Below are positions 42,412 to 50,390 of a stretch of DNA of 64,000 bases, piece by piece. The notes under the pieces were generated by a model that was not told the DNA's origin, ran no database searches, and saw only the letters and a list, made by a program, of their open reading frames with translations. Both the position numbers and the translations under genes were made by a program. Position 1 is the first letter of the stretch; each line of letters starts with the position of its first letter. Location of the stretch: contig NZ_JAHBYD010000003.1 in NCBI RefSeq assembly GCF_019636135.1, positions 185,613 to 249,612 on the forward strand, read 5' to 3'. The DNA comes from Phenylobacterium sp. GTDB taxonomy: Bacteria > Pseudomonadota > Alphaproteobacteria > Caulobacterales > Caulobacteraceae.

Positions 42412-43839
42412 CTATCCGGGCCGGGCGGCGAGCGCGCCCAGGACCGCTTCGCGCAGCTTGCCCCGATCGACCTTGCCCATGGCGTTGCGCGGGATCTCCT
42501 CGGTCCAGGCGAAGCTGGGCGGGGGCAGGCCGGGGTAGCCGGCGAGGTGGGCCAGGAGGCCGTCGCGGTCGAAGTCCGGGACCGTGACGACGGCCAGCCA
42601 GGCGCGGTCCAGGCCCTCGGGGCCGGGGACGGCGAAGCCGGCGGCGTCGAGGACGCCCGGGCATTCGAGGGCCGGCTCCTCCAGGACGGCGGGCATGACC
42701 TTGCGCCCGCCCAGGTTCATGCGGTCGTCGGCGCGGCCCTCCAGGACGAGGCGGCCGTCGGCGAGCTTGCGGCCCACGTCGCCGGTCCGGAACCAGCCGC
42801 CCCGGAAGCGCTCGGCGGTGGCGGCGGGATCGCCGAGGTAGCCCCGGGCGACGCGCTCGCCCCGGATGCGGACGTGGCCGGACTCGCCGGCGGGCAGCGG
42901 GGCGTCGTCGTCGTCGACCACGTCGCAGACGGCGCCGGCCGGCGTGAACCCGACCATGCCGGGGTGGCGGTCGAGATCGGCGGCGATGCCGTGGGCGACG
43001 AAGCCGCTCTCGGTCGCGCCGTAGAGGATGCGCAGGTCCGGGGTGATGCGCACGCGCGCCTCGCGGGCGAGGGCGGGCGGCAGCAGCGAGCCGCCGCAGC
43101 AGATGCGCCAGCCGGGCTGCGGCTGGAAGCCCTCGGGCAGGCCGGCGAGCAGCGCGCGAAGCTGCGCCGGGGTGAGCGCGAGCACGCCGCCGTCGGGCAG
43201 CGTCTCCAGCCAGCGCGGGAGGTCCCGGGCCGGGATGCCGCCGGTCAGCGAGGCGCCGAGGGTCCAGGCGCCCATCAGGAGCGAGAGGCCCATCATGGCG
43301 TCGACCCCGACGAGCGGGAGCCAGGCGCCGGTGCGCCCGGCGCCGTAGGCGTGCAGGTTGGCGGCGTTGCGGGCCTCGAGGTTGCGCCAGGTGAGGCCGA
43401 CGCGGCGCGGCGTGCGGGTGGTGCCCGACGAGAGCATGACGCGGCCGACCGCGTCCGGGTCGGGGTCGGGCGCCGGCAGCGGGACGGCCGCACGGGCGAA
43501 CATGGCCGCCTGCCACTCGCGGGTGAGGAAGGTCGCGGGCGGGGCGGGTGCGGCGCCGCCGGCGTCGGTGAGGCGCAGGTCCGCGGCGTCGTCGTTGTGG
43601 GGCGAGGAGACGACGCCGAGCCGGGCCAGCGCCGCCAGCACCAGGAGCAGCAGGTAGGGGTCGTCGACCAGCACCGAGACGACGCCCGACGCCGGGGTGA
43701 CGCCGAGCTCGGCGAGGGCCGCGCCGCAGCGGTCGATGTCGGCGTCGAACTCGGCGTAGCTGACGGTGCGCGCGGGCGTGACCACGGCGGGCGCGCGGGG
43801 GCTCCAGTGGGCATGGTCGCGGACGTGGGCGTCGAACAT
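42412..43839 (-). CDS. AMP-binding (adenylate-forming) enzyme, copy 1
   Basis: A 475-residue paralogue of the downstream gene; both start MFD and share the architecture throughout. Motifs: A3 LSSGTTRTPRRV (Gly missing and the Lys replaced by Arg), A5 YGATES, A7 FRTGDVGRKL, A8 GRADDRMNLGGRK, A10 IPRNAMGKVDR. The Arg at the A3 Lys position makes copy 1 differ from typical enzymes and may alter ATP handling. The two genes are adjacent and probably act on related acids or in sequence. Confidence 0.75.
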   Translation of the reverse strand: MFDAHVRDHAHWSPRAPAVVTPARTVSYAEFDADIDRCGAALAELGVTPASGVVSVLVDDPYLLLLVLAALARLGVVSSPHNDDAADLRLTDAGGAAPAPPATFLTREWQAAMFARAAVPLPAPDPDPDAVGRVMLSSGTTRTPRRVGLTWRNLEARNAANLHAYGAGRTGAWLPLVGVDAMMGLSLLMGAWTLGASLTGGIPARDLPRWLETLPDGGVLALTPAQLRALLAGLPEGFQPQPGWRICCGGSLLPPALAREARVRITPDLRILYGATESGFVAHGIAADLDRHPGMVGFTPAGAVCDVVDDDDAPLPAGESGHVRIRGERVARGYLGDPAATAERFRGGWFRTGDVGRKLADGRLVLEGRADDRMNLGGRKVMPAVLEEPALECPGVLDAAGFAVPGPEGLDRAWLAVVTVPDFDRDGLLAHLAGYPGLPPPSFAWTEEIPRNAMGKVDRGKLREAVLGALAARPG

Positions 43840-43906
43840 GGCCGAACCCTAGCGGCGCCGTAGGGCGGCGGCTACTCGGCGATGACGATGCGGCCGGGCT
43901 CCGCGG

Positions 43907-45286
43907 CTAGCTCACCATCTCGTCGCGGATCCTGGCGCGGGCGACCCAGAAGAGGACGGCGCTGACCAGGCCGAAGCAGGCCGAGACGAAGAGGGCCCAG
44001 CGGATGCCGTCGGCCTTGCCCAGGCCCCAGCCGTAGTTGAACCAGTCGCTGAGCGCGCCGACCACCAGGGCGCCGCCGCCCAGGCCCACCATGTTGATGA
44101 TGAAGAGCACGATCGAGGCCGAGGTGGCGCGCATGTTGGCGGGCACGAGGCTCTGGGCCGAAGCGTAGACCGGGCCGTACCAGAGCGAGCCCAGGAGCGC
44201 GATCGGGATCAGGAAGCTGAGCGCCAGGACCGCGGACTCGGCGGTGTAGGCGACGTAGTAGCAGGGGATGACCAGCAGGCTGGCGATGGCCGGGACCGAG
44301 CCGTAGGCGCGCAGGTCGCGCGCGCCGTACTTGTCGGCGATGACGCCGCCCAGCCAGCTCGAGGCGGTGCCGAAGATGCCGGCGATCAGGCCCAGCGCCA
44401 GGCCCATGAAGCCGATCGGCTTCAGACCGAACTGGCCGGCGAGCTGGGCGATCTCGGGCCCGTGGTTGCGCAGGAAGAACGAGGCGGTGAAGGGCGAGTG
44501 GCCGTAGCCGATGAAGGCCTTGATGGCCGCGCCGAAGGCCAGCAGCCAGAAGGTGCGCTTGGCGGCGAGGTACTTGCAGGTGGCGGTGAAGCCCATCTGG
44601 CTGGAGGCGTGGGCCTGGCGGGCGGCGGCGGCCATGGCGTTGCGCGGCTCCTTCAGCGTGAAGAAGCAGACGGCGGCCAGGATGAGGCCGGGGAGGCCGG
44701 CCAGCAGGAAGGCGGTGCGCCAGCCGTAGGCGTCGGCGATCAGGCCGCCCATGGCGAGGCCCAGCAGCCCGCCCAGCGGCGTGCCCATGGAGAAGAAGGC
44801 GAGCGCCGAGGCGCGCTTCTCCTTGGGCACATAGTCGGCGATGAGCGCGTGGGAGGTGGGCGTGCAGCCGGCCTCGCCCAGGCCCACGCCCATGCGGGCG
44901 GCGACCAGGGTGCCGAAGCTGGTGGCGCGGCCGCACAGCACGGTGCAGGCGCTCCACACGGCCAGCGAGCCGGAGATGATCCAGACGCGGTTGAACCGGT
45001 CGGCGAGGCGCGCCAGCGGCAGGCCGAAGCCGCAGTAGATGATGCCGAACGCCAGGCCCGTGAGCAGGCCGAGCTGGGTGTCGGAGATCGAGAGCTCGTT
45101 CTTGATCGGCTCGGCCAGGATCGAGACGATCTGCCGGTCGAGGAAATTGACCGTGTAGACCAGCAGCAGGACCACGAGGGCGTAGCTGCGGAAGGCGGGG
45201 GAGACCAGCGGCGCCACGGGCGCCTCGCCGACCTGGGCTGCATTCGAGGTCGAGAACCCTTTTGGGGCGGGAGCGGCCTCGGACAT
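43907..45286 (-). CDS. MFS transporter (spinster-like), second copy
   Basis: A 459-residue, about twelve-helix transporter similar to the one at 39368. It has LLLVYTVNFLDRQIVSILAE at the start, RLADRFNRVWIISGSLAVWS between helices 2 and 3, and EAGCTPTSHALIADY. An AGGAAAG site precedes the ATG by about 8 bases. First gene of the four-gene minus-strand block (transporter, two AMP-binding enzymes, transporter). Confidence 0.8.
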   Translation of the reverse strand: MSEAAPAPKGFSTSNAAQVGEAPVAPLVSPAFRSYALVVLLLVYTVNFLDRQIVSILAEPIKNELSISDTQLGLLTGLAFGIIYCGFGLPLARLADRFNRVWIISGSLAVWSACTVLCGRATSFGTLVAARMGVGLGEAGCTPTSHALIADYVPKEKRASALAFFSMGTPLGGLLGLAMGGLIADAYGWRTAFLLAGLPGLILAAVCFFTLKEPRNAMAAAARQAHASSQMGFTATCKYLAAKRTFWLLAFGAAIKAFIGYGHSPFTASFFLRNHGPEIAQLAGQFGLKPIGFMGLALGLIAGIFGTASSWLGGVIADKYGARDLRAYGSVPAIASLLVIPCYYVAYTAESAVLALSFLIPIALLGSLWYGPVYASAQSLVPANMRATSASIVLFIINMVGLGGGALVVGALSDWFNYGWGLGKADGIRWALFVSACFGLVSAVLFWVARARIRDEMVS

Positions 45287-45416
45287 CAGATGAGCTTTCC
45301 TCGATTTATCGTTGAGCAGAACTAGATGGCGCCGGGCGGGGGGCCGCAATAGTTGAAGTGTTTCAGCGTCGCGACATGCCTTTGGGGAATGGGTCGCGCA
45401 GGGTCGGGAGACGCCG

Positions 45417-46043
45417 ATGGAGTTGGTGATCGGGACGAAGCGGTGGTCGACGTGGTCGCTCAGGCCCTGGCTGGTGCTGAAGCGCAGCGGTCTGCCGTTC
45501 ACCGAGACGCTGGTGGAGCTCCGGCAGGAGAACAACGTCTCGGCCGACCGCATCCGCGCGCATTCGCCCAGCGGGCTGGTGCCGGTGCTGAAGGACGGGG
45601 ACCTCACGGTCTGGGACTCCCTGGCGATCAGCGAATACCTGGCCGAGAAGGCGCCGGGGCTGTGGCCGGCCGATCCGGCCGCGCGGGCGATGGCGCGGGC
45701 GGCGGCGGCGGAGATGCACTCGGGGTTCCAGGCGCTGCGCGGGGAGGCGCCCATGGCGCTGGACGAGCCGGTGCGGACGGTCGAGCTGTCGGAGGCGACG
45801 CAGGCGAACGTGCGCCGGCTCGTGGCGCTGTGGGGCGGGATGCTGGAGCGGTTCGGTGGCCCGTTCCTGGCCGGCGGCTGGTCGATCGCCGACGCCTTCT
45901 ACACCCCGGTGGCGACACGGGTGCGGACCTACGGGATCGACCTCGCGGCATATGGGGACGACGGGCGGTGCGCGGCGTACGTGGCGCGGCTCCTGGCCAC
46001 GCCGGAGTTCCTGGAGTGGGAGCGGGCGGCGGTCGAGGGGTAG
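45417..46043 (+). CDS. Glutathione S-transferase family protein
   Basis: A 208-residue protein. The thioredoxin-like N-terminal domain reads LVIGTKRWSTWSLRPWLVLK, with a Ser in the catalytic loop, then VPVLKDGDLTVWDSLAISEYL (the glutathione-binding Pro and the S-E pair). A helical C-terminal domain completes it. Role could be glutathione conjugation or a reductive step. GGGAGA before the ATG is the ribosome binding site. Divergent from the transporter. Confidence 0.85.
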   Translation: MELVIGTKRWSTWSLRPWLVLKRSGLPFTETLVELRQENNVSADRIRAHSPSGLVPVLKDGDLTVWDSLAISEYLAEKAPGLWPADPAARAMARAAAAEMHSGFQALRGEAPMALDEPVRTVELSEATQANVRRLVALWGGMLERFGGPFLAGGWSIADAFYTPVATRVRTYGIDLAAYGDDGRCAAYVARLLATPEFLEWERAAVEG

Positions 46044-46093
46044 CTCCGCTCTTCTCTCCCTCGGCGCTGTCGCGCCCGGGAAAGGCGTGTGTA

Positions 46094-46108
46094 GAACATT
46101 TGGGGAAC
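46094..46108. promoter_or_regulatory. Candidate LexA box (GTTC-N7-GTTC on minus strand)
   Basis: GAAC and GAAC are separated by seven bases, giving GTTC-N7-GTTC on the minus strand, the alphaproteobacterial SOS operator format. It lies about 130 bases ahead of the DUF1697 gene. Expected by chance about once or twice per 64 kb, so evidence is weak. Confidence 0.3.
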
Positions 46109-46237
46109 TTTTGGTAGTGCTGTGGGAGCAGCGGCGCTGAGGTGCGAGCGGGTTCAAGGGCGGTGCGGATCAAGGCGCGCCGCCGCCCTCTCCCGGCCTC
46201 TCCCACAGCGCTGCCGCGCTTGGGAGAGGAGATTCGG

Positions 46238-46771
46238 GTGAAACGCTATGCGGGGTTGCTCCGGGCCGTGAACGTGGGTGGCCGCAAGGTGGAGATGGCG
46301 CGGTTGCGGGCCGTGGCGGAGGCGGCGGGGTTCGCGGAGCCGAGGACGTTGCTGGCGAGCGGGAACATCGTGTTCGGGACGGGGCTTTCGACGGCGGAGG
46401 CGGCGCGGGCGCTGGAGGCGGCGATCGAGGCCGAGTTCGGGCTGTTCTCGGACGTGATGGTGCGCGACGTCGGCGAACTGAAGGCGGTGGTGGGGGCGAA
46501 CCCGTTCCCGAAGGCGGCGGCGGAGGAGCCCAACCGGCTGATGGCGGTGTTCCTGAACGGCGAGCCGCAGGCGGGGCTGGAGACGCTGGAGAGCGCGTGC
46601 GTGTTCGGCGAGGAGGTGCGCGCCGGGCCGGGCTGCCTCTATATCCGGTTCCCGCAGGGGGCGGGGCAGTCGAAGCTGTCGAACGTGGTGATGGAGCGCC
46701 GGCTGAGGGTGCGCGGCACGGCCCGCAACTGGAACACGGTGGGCAAGCTGATCGCGGCGCTGGAGGCCTGA
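46238..46771 (+). CDS. DUF1697 family protein
   Basis: A 177-residue protein starting at GTG with GGGAGAGGAG upstream. It begins KRYAGLLRAVNVGGRKVEMA, the N-terminal signature of DUF1697, and continues LLASGNIVFGTGLS, with a C-terminal RNWNTVGKL. Function is not established. The ribosome binding site lies in a hairpin (CCTCTCCCA with TGGGAGAGG). Confidence 0.8.
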   Translation: MKRYAGLLRAVNVGGRKVEMARLRAVAEAAGFAEPRTLLASGNIVFGTGLSTAEAARALEAAIEAEFGLFSDVMVRDVGELKAVVGANPFPKAAAEEPNRLMAVFLNGEPQAGLETLESACVFGEEVRAGPGCLYIRFPQGAGQSKLSNVVMERRLRVRGTARNWNTVGKLIAALEA

Positions 46772-46893
46772 GGCGCCTCACGGCCTGAAAGGCAGGTGCG
46801 CCGGCGGGAATGCGAAGGTAAGCTCGCCCCCGTCGGGAAGAGTCAGGGGGCGATGATGGGCTGTCCGCCAGCCGTCGCACGGATGCCAGCGCG

Positions 46894-49605
46894 GTGAACG
46901 CTTCACCGCCGCTTCGACCTGCCGACCGACGCGCCGCGGCGACCACGCCCGTGGTGGACAGCGGCCGTGTGCTCTTCTGGCGGCTGATCTTCATCTATTC
47001 GCTCGCGACCGGCGTGGCCGTGTCGGTGACCCTGCTTCTGGGCCTGCTGGGCCTGGAGTTCACGGCCTACCAGTGGCTGATCTTCTGGTCGGGCGTGCCG
47101 TTCGGGACGGCCTTCTTCACCTCGCTCGACTTCATGCTGATCAACCGGCACCTGAAGCCGCTGGCGCCGGTGCTGAGCGCGCTGGACCGCGGGGAGAAGC
47201 CCAGCGAGGCGGTGCTGGGGGCGGCGCTGGTGCGCGCGCTGAACCTGCCGCAGATCTCGGCGGTGCGGGTGACGACGGTACACGGCCCGGCGGCGACGTT
47301 CGCGCTGATCGGGGTGATCTGGACGGCGAACACGGTGTTCCACGCGGGCATCGCCGGCTGGCAGCTCATCGCGCTGGGGACGATGATCTTCGTCTTCGCC
47401 TCGCCGGCGCACGCGATCTTCGAGTTCTTCGCGGTCTCCAAGACGATCGAGCCGATCGCCATCCGGCTGTCGCGGGAGCTGGATGGGCCGATCCCGGCCG
47501 AGCAGGCGAAGGACCTGATCTCGGTGCCGCTCCGGAACAAGGTGCTGTTCCTGGCCATCTTCGTGTCGTCGCTGCCGCTGGTGTTCAGCGCGGTGTCGTT
47601 CCTGTTCAAGTTCGACCGGGTGCTGAACGCGCACGGCTTCGTCGTGCCGCCCCGCGAGATGACCTCGATGTACGTCTGGGCCGGCGGCGTGGTCCTGGTC
47701 TGCATCGTGGGCGCGATCTCGATGGCGATCCTGACGGCGCGGGAGGTGTCGAACTCGGCGGCGCGGCTGGTGGACGCCATGCGCCACGTCGAGCGGGGCG
47801 ACCTGGACGACGCCAAGGTCGAGGTGCTGACGACCGACGAGTACGCCGACATCAACCGCGGCTTCGGCCTGATGCTGGACAGCCTGCGCGAGGAGCAGCG
47901 GCTGCTGGAGGTGACGCAGGACCTGGCGGGCGAACTGCTGCTGGAGGCGCTGATCGGCCGGATCATGACGGCCACGACCGACCTGCTGAACGCCGAGCGG
48001 GCCTCGCTGTTCGTCTACGACGACAAGACCGACGAGCTGTTCAGCCTCTACGCCGACGGGCTGGAGAAGGTGCAGATCCGGGTTCCGACCGGCGCGGGGA
48101 TCGCCGGTGCGGTCTTCACGTCGGGCAAGACCGAGAACATCACCGACCCCTACGCCGATCCGCGCTTCAACCAGGACGTCGACCGGCGCACCGGCTTCAA
48201 GACCCGCTCCATCCTCTGCGTGCCGATCACCAACAAGGCGGGCGCGCGGATCGGGGTGGCGCAGGCGCTGAACAAGAAGGGCGGCGTGTTCAGCAACAAG
48301 GACGAATCGCGCCTGAAGGCGTTCGCGGCGCAGATCGCCGTGAGCCTGGAGAACGCCAAGCTGTTCGACGACGTGCTCTCCATCAAGAACTACAACGAGA
48401 GCATCCTGCAGAGCACGTCGAACGGCATCGTCACGGTGGACGCCGAGGCGAAGATCGTCACGGCCAACGAGTCGGCCCTGGCGCTGCTGGGGCTGGCGAA
48501 GGAGACGGTGCTGGAGCGCCCGTCGTGGGAGCTGTTCCAGGGCGACAACCACTGGATCTCGGAGAGCCTGGCCAAGACCCTGGCGACCGGAGAGACCCAC
48601 CTGGCGGTGGACGCGGAGCTCACCCAGGGCGACGGGGCCAAGGCGTCGGTGAACCTGACGACGCTGCCGCTGCTGGATTCCAACCAGGAGCAGATCGGCT
48701 CGATGATCGTCCTGGAGGACATCACCGAGGAGAAGCGCGTCCGCTCGACCATGAGCCGGTACATGAGCAAGGAGGTGGCCGACCAGCTCCTGTCGGCCGG
48801 CGAACTGGAGCTGGGCGGCACCGAGCAGAAGGTGACGGTGATGTTCTCGGACATCCGCCGGTTCACCACGATCGCCGAGCAGCTCGGGCCGCGCGACACG
48901 GTGAGCCTGCTGAACGACTATTTCACCGAGATGGTCGACGTGATCTTCCAGCACGGCGGCATCCTCGACAAATACATGGGCGACGGCATCATGGCCCTGT
49001 TCGGCGCCCCCCTCGTGGGGCCGAACGACGCCGACAACGCGCTCGCCGCCGCCAACGACATGATGGCCAGGCTGGCGGTGCTGAACGCGCGGCGCGCGCA
49101 GGTCGGTGGCGAGGCGCTGGACATCGGCATCGGGTTCTCGACCGGCCCGACGGTGGTGGGGAACATCGGCTCGACGCGGCGCCTGGACTACACGGTGATC
49201 GGCGACACGGTGAACCTGGCTTCGCGGCTGGAGGGCACGACCAAGCAGTACGGCGCGCGGATCGTGCTGTCGGAGTTCACGGTGCGCGAGCTGACGAAGC
49301 CCGCGCTGCTGCGCGAGCTGGACCTGATCCGGGTGAAGGGCAAGGACCGGCCGGTGGCGGTCTACGAGTCGCTGGGCTACCGGGCGGGCGAGCCGCTGCT
49401 GGGCGACCTCATGGAACTGCACACGGTGGGCATCCGGGCCTATCGGGCGCGCGACTGGAAGGCGGCGGGCAAGGCGTTCGCCGAGGCGCTGAAGCTCTAC
49501 CCCGACGACGGCCCGGCCCAGGTCTACGTGGAGCGCTGCCGCGTGCTGGCCAAGACCCCGCCGCCCGCCGACTGGGACGGCGTCTGGAACCTCACCGAGA
49601 AGTAG
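46894..49605 (+). CDS. Membrane adenylate/guanylate cyclase with HAMP, GAF and PAS domains
   Basis: A 903-residue protein starting at GTG. Order: N-terminal membrane region of about six helices (residues 25 to 285), HAMP-like linker (about 285 to 345), GAF (about 360 to 500, SLFVYDDKTDEL and VPTGAGIAGAVFTSGKTENI), PAS (about 510 to 615), and a class III cyclase domain (about 640 to 815). Metal aspartates are in VTVMFSDIRRFT and DKYMGDGIMALFG; YTVIGDTVNLASRLE carries the transition-state residues, so it should be active. It would make cAMP or cGMP in response to membrane and ligand signals. A C-terminal helical tail of about 75 residues resembles a TPR. Confidence 0.85.
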   Translation: MNASPPLRPADRRAAATTPVVDSGRVLFWRLIFIYSLATGVAVSVTLLLGLLGLEFTAYQWLIFWSGVPFGTAFFTSLDFMLINRHLKPLAPVLSALDRGEKPSEAVLGAALVRALNLPQISAVRVTTVHGPAATFALIGVIWTANTVFHAGIAGWQLIALGTMIFVFASPAHAIFEFFAVSKTIEPIAIRLSRELDGPIPAEQAKDLISVPLRNKVLFLAIFVSSLPLVFSAVSFLFKFDRVLNAHGFVVPPREMTSMYVWAGGVVLVCIVGAISMAILTAREVSNSAARLVDAMRHVERGDLDDAKVEVLTTDEYADINRGFGLMLDSLREEQRLLEVTQDLAGELLLEALIGRIMTATTDLLNAERASLFVYDDKTDELFSLYADGLEKVQIRVPTGAGIAGAVFTSGKTENITDPYADPRFNQDVDRRTGFKTRSILCVPITNKAGARIGVAQALNKKGGVFSNKDESRLKAFAAQIAVSLENAKLFDDVLSIKNYNESILQSTSNGIVTVDAEAKIVTANESALALLGLAKETVLERPSWELFQGDNHWISESLAKTLATGETHLAVDAELTQGDGAKASVNLTTLPLLDSNQEQIGSMIVLEDITEEKRVRSTMSRYMSKEVADQLLSAGELELGGTEQKVTVMFSDIRRFTTIAEQLGPRDTVSLLNDYFTEMVDVIFQHGGILDKYMGDGIMALFGAPLVGPNDADNALAAANDMMARLAVLNARRAQVGGEALDIGIGFSTGPTVVGNIGSTRRLDYTVIGDTVNLASRLEGTTKQYGARIVLSEFTVRELTKPALLRELDLIRVKGKDRPVAVYESLGYRAGEPLLGDLMELHTVGIRAYRARDWKAAGKAFAEALKLYPDDGPAQVYVERCRVLAKTPPPADWDGVWNLTEK

Positions 49606-49644
49606 GCGGGCGAGATCGGTGGCGCGTCAGCGCCGCTTTGATTC

Positions 49645-49718
49645 GAACCGCGGAATACGCGGAATAGCGCGGAAGAAGAGGGCGCTGTTTCCGCGTCATT
49701 CCGCGTATTCCGCGGTTC
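49645..49718. repeat. Intergenic inverted repeat, family B (GAACCGCGGAAT...)
   Basis: Arms of 30 bases (49645 to 49674 and 49689 to 49718), each beginning GAACCGCGGAATACGCGGAA on its strand, pair with few mismatches around a 14-base loop. It lies between two convergent genes. A single arm of the same family recurs at 52219. Confidence 0.8.
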
Positions 49719-49758
49719 CAAGAATGACGGCGCCTGCGGCGCGCCTGAGGTTCCGTGG

Positions 49759-50151
49759 CTACTTGAAGGCGACGCGGAGTTTGGCGCCGATGAAGCGGCC
49801 GGTCTCGTCGTAGCCGCGGGCGGCGGCGACGCCGTATTTCTCGGCGCCGGGCTTGAGGCCGCACATGAAGCCGAGCGAGCCGGTGGCGTCGTCGCCGAGC
49901 GGCGCGTCGACGCTGGTCTGGGCGACGCCGCGGAGGCGGACGGGCTTTTCGCCGTCGTAGCGGGGGGCGAAGGCGGCGTGGGTCTGCTGCGCCCGGGCCG
50001 GGGCGGCGCGGGTGGCCGCGATCAGGGCCGCGGCCTCGGGAGAGAGCGTCTGCGCATCGGCGTCCTCGGTCGCCGCCGCGATGGCGACGGCCGCGAGGGC
50101 GGCGAGGGCGAGGACGAGCAGTTTCATCGGTCTGGTCTCAGCCGGGGCCAT
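49759..50151 (-). CDS. Hypothetical periplasmic protein
   Basis: About 130 residues with a hydrophobic signal (residues 9 to 27 from this start). The mature part includes RYDGEKPVRLRGVAQTS, GFMCGLKPG and FIGAKLRVAFK, probably a small beta-rich domain. The GAGGG site favours this ATG; an ATG eight codons later (50127) is nearly as good. Family not recognised. Confidence 0.6.
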   Translation of the reverse strand: MAPAETRPMKLLVLALAALAAVAIAAATEDADAQTLSPEAAALIAATRAAPARAQQTHAAFAPRYDGEKPVRLRGVAQTSVDAPLGDDATGSLGFMCGLKPGAEKYGVAAARGYDETGRFIGAKLRVAFK

Positions 50152-50227
50152 GAACGACCCTCGCCTATAGGTACGCGCGCTGCAACGGGGAGATGCGCTG
50201 CAAAAAGCGCGGAGCACCTCTTGAAAG

Positions 50228-50378
50228 CCCTCCTTCTCGACGGAGGAGGGTTGGGTGGAGGTGTGGCCGCGGCGTGCTTGCCATCTGGCACGAGAGGCGT
50301 CGAAGCCTCACGGGCTCAGGCGTTGAAGCCCTGCGCACACCACCATCCCCGGCCCTTCCTCCGTCGAGGAGGAAGGGA
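50228..50378. repeat. Intergenic inverted repeat, family F (CCCTCCTTCTCGACGGAGGA)
   Basis: Arms at about 50228 to 50266 and 50336 to 50378 are built on CTCGACGGAGGA and its complement. They fill most of the gap between two same-strand genes. The tips fold as short hairpins. No gene is seen in this gap. Confidence 0.6.
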
Positions 50379-50390
50379 GAGGCGGGAGGA

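Noticed and set aside
40868..43863. Very long open frames on both strands over the two AMP-binding genes
   Set aside because: They are shifted-frame shadows of two recognisable enzymes and consist of Arg/Gly/Pro-rich sequence without motifs.
46142..46237. N-terminal extension of the DUF1697 protein
   Set aside because: The extra residues are basic and unlike the family; the GTG at 46238 has a good ribosome binding site and begins the conserved motif.
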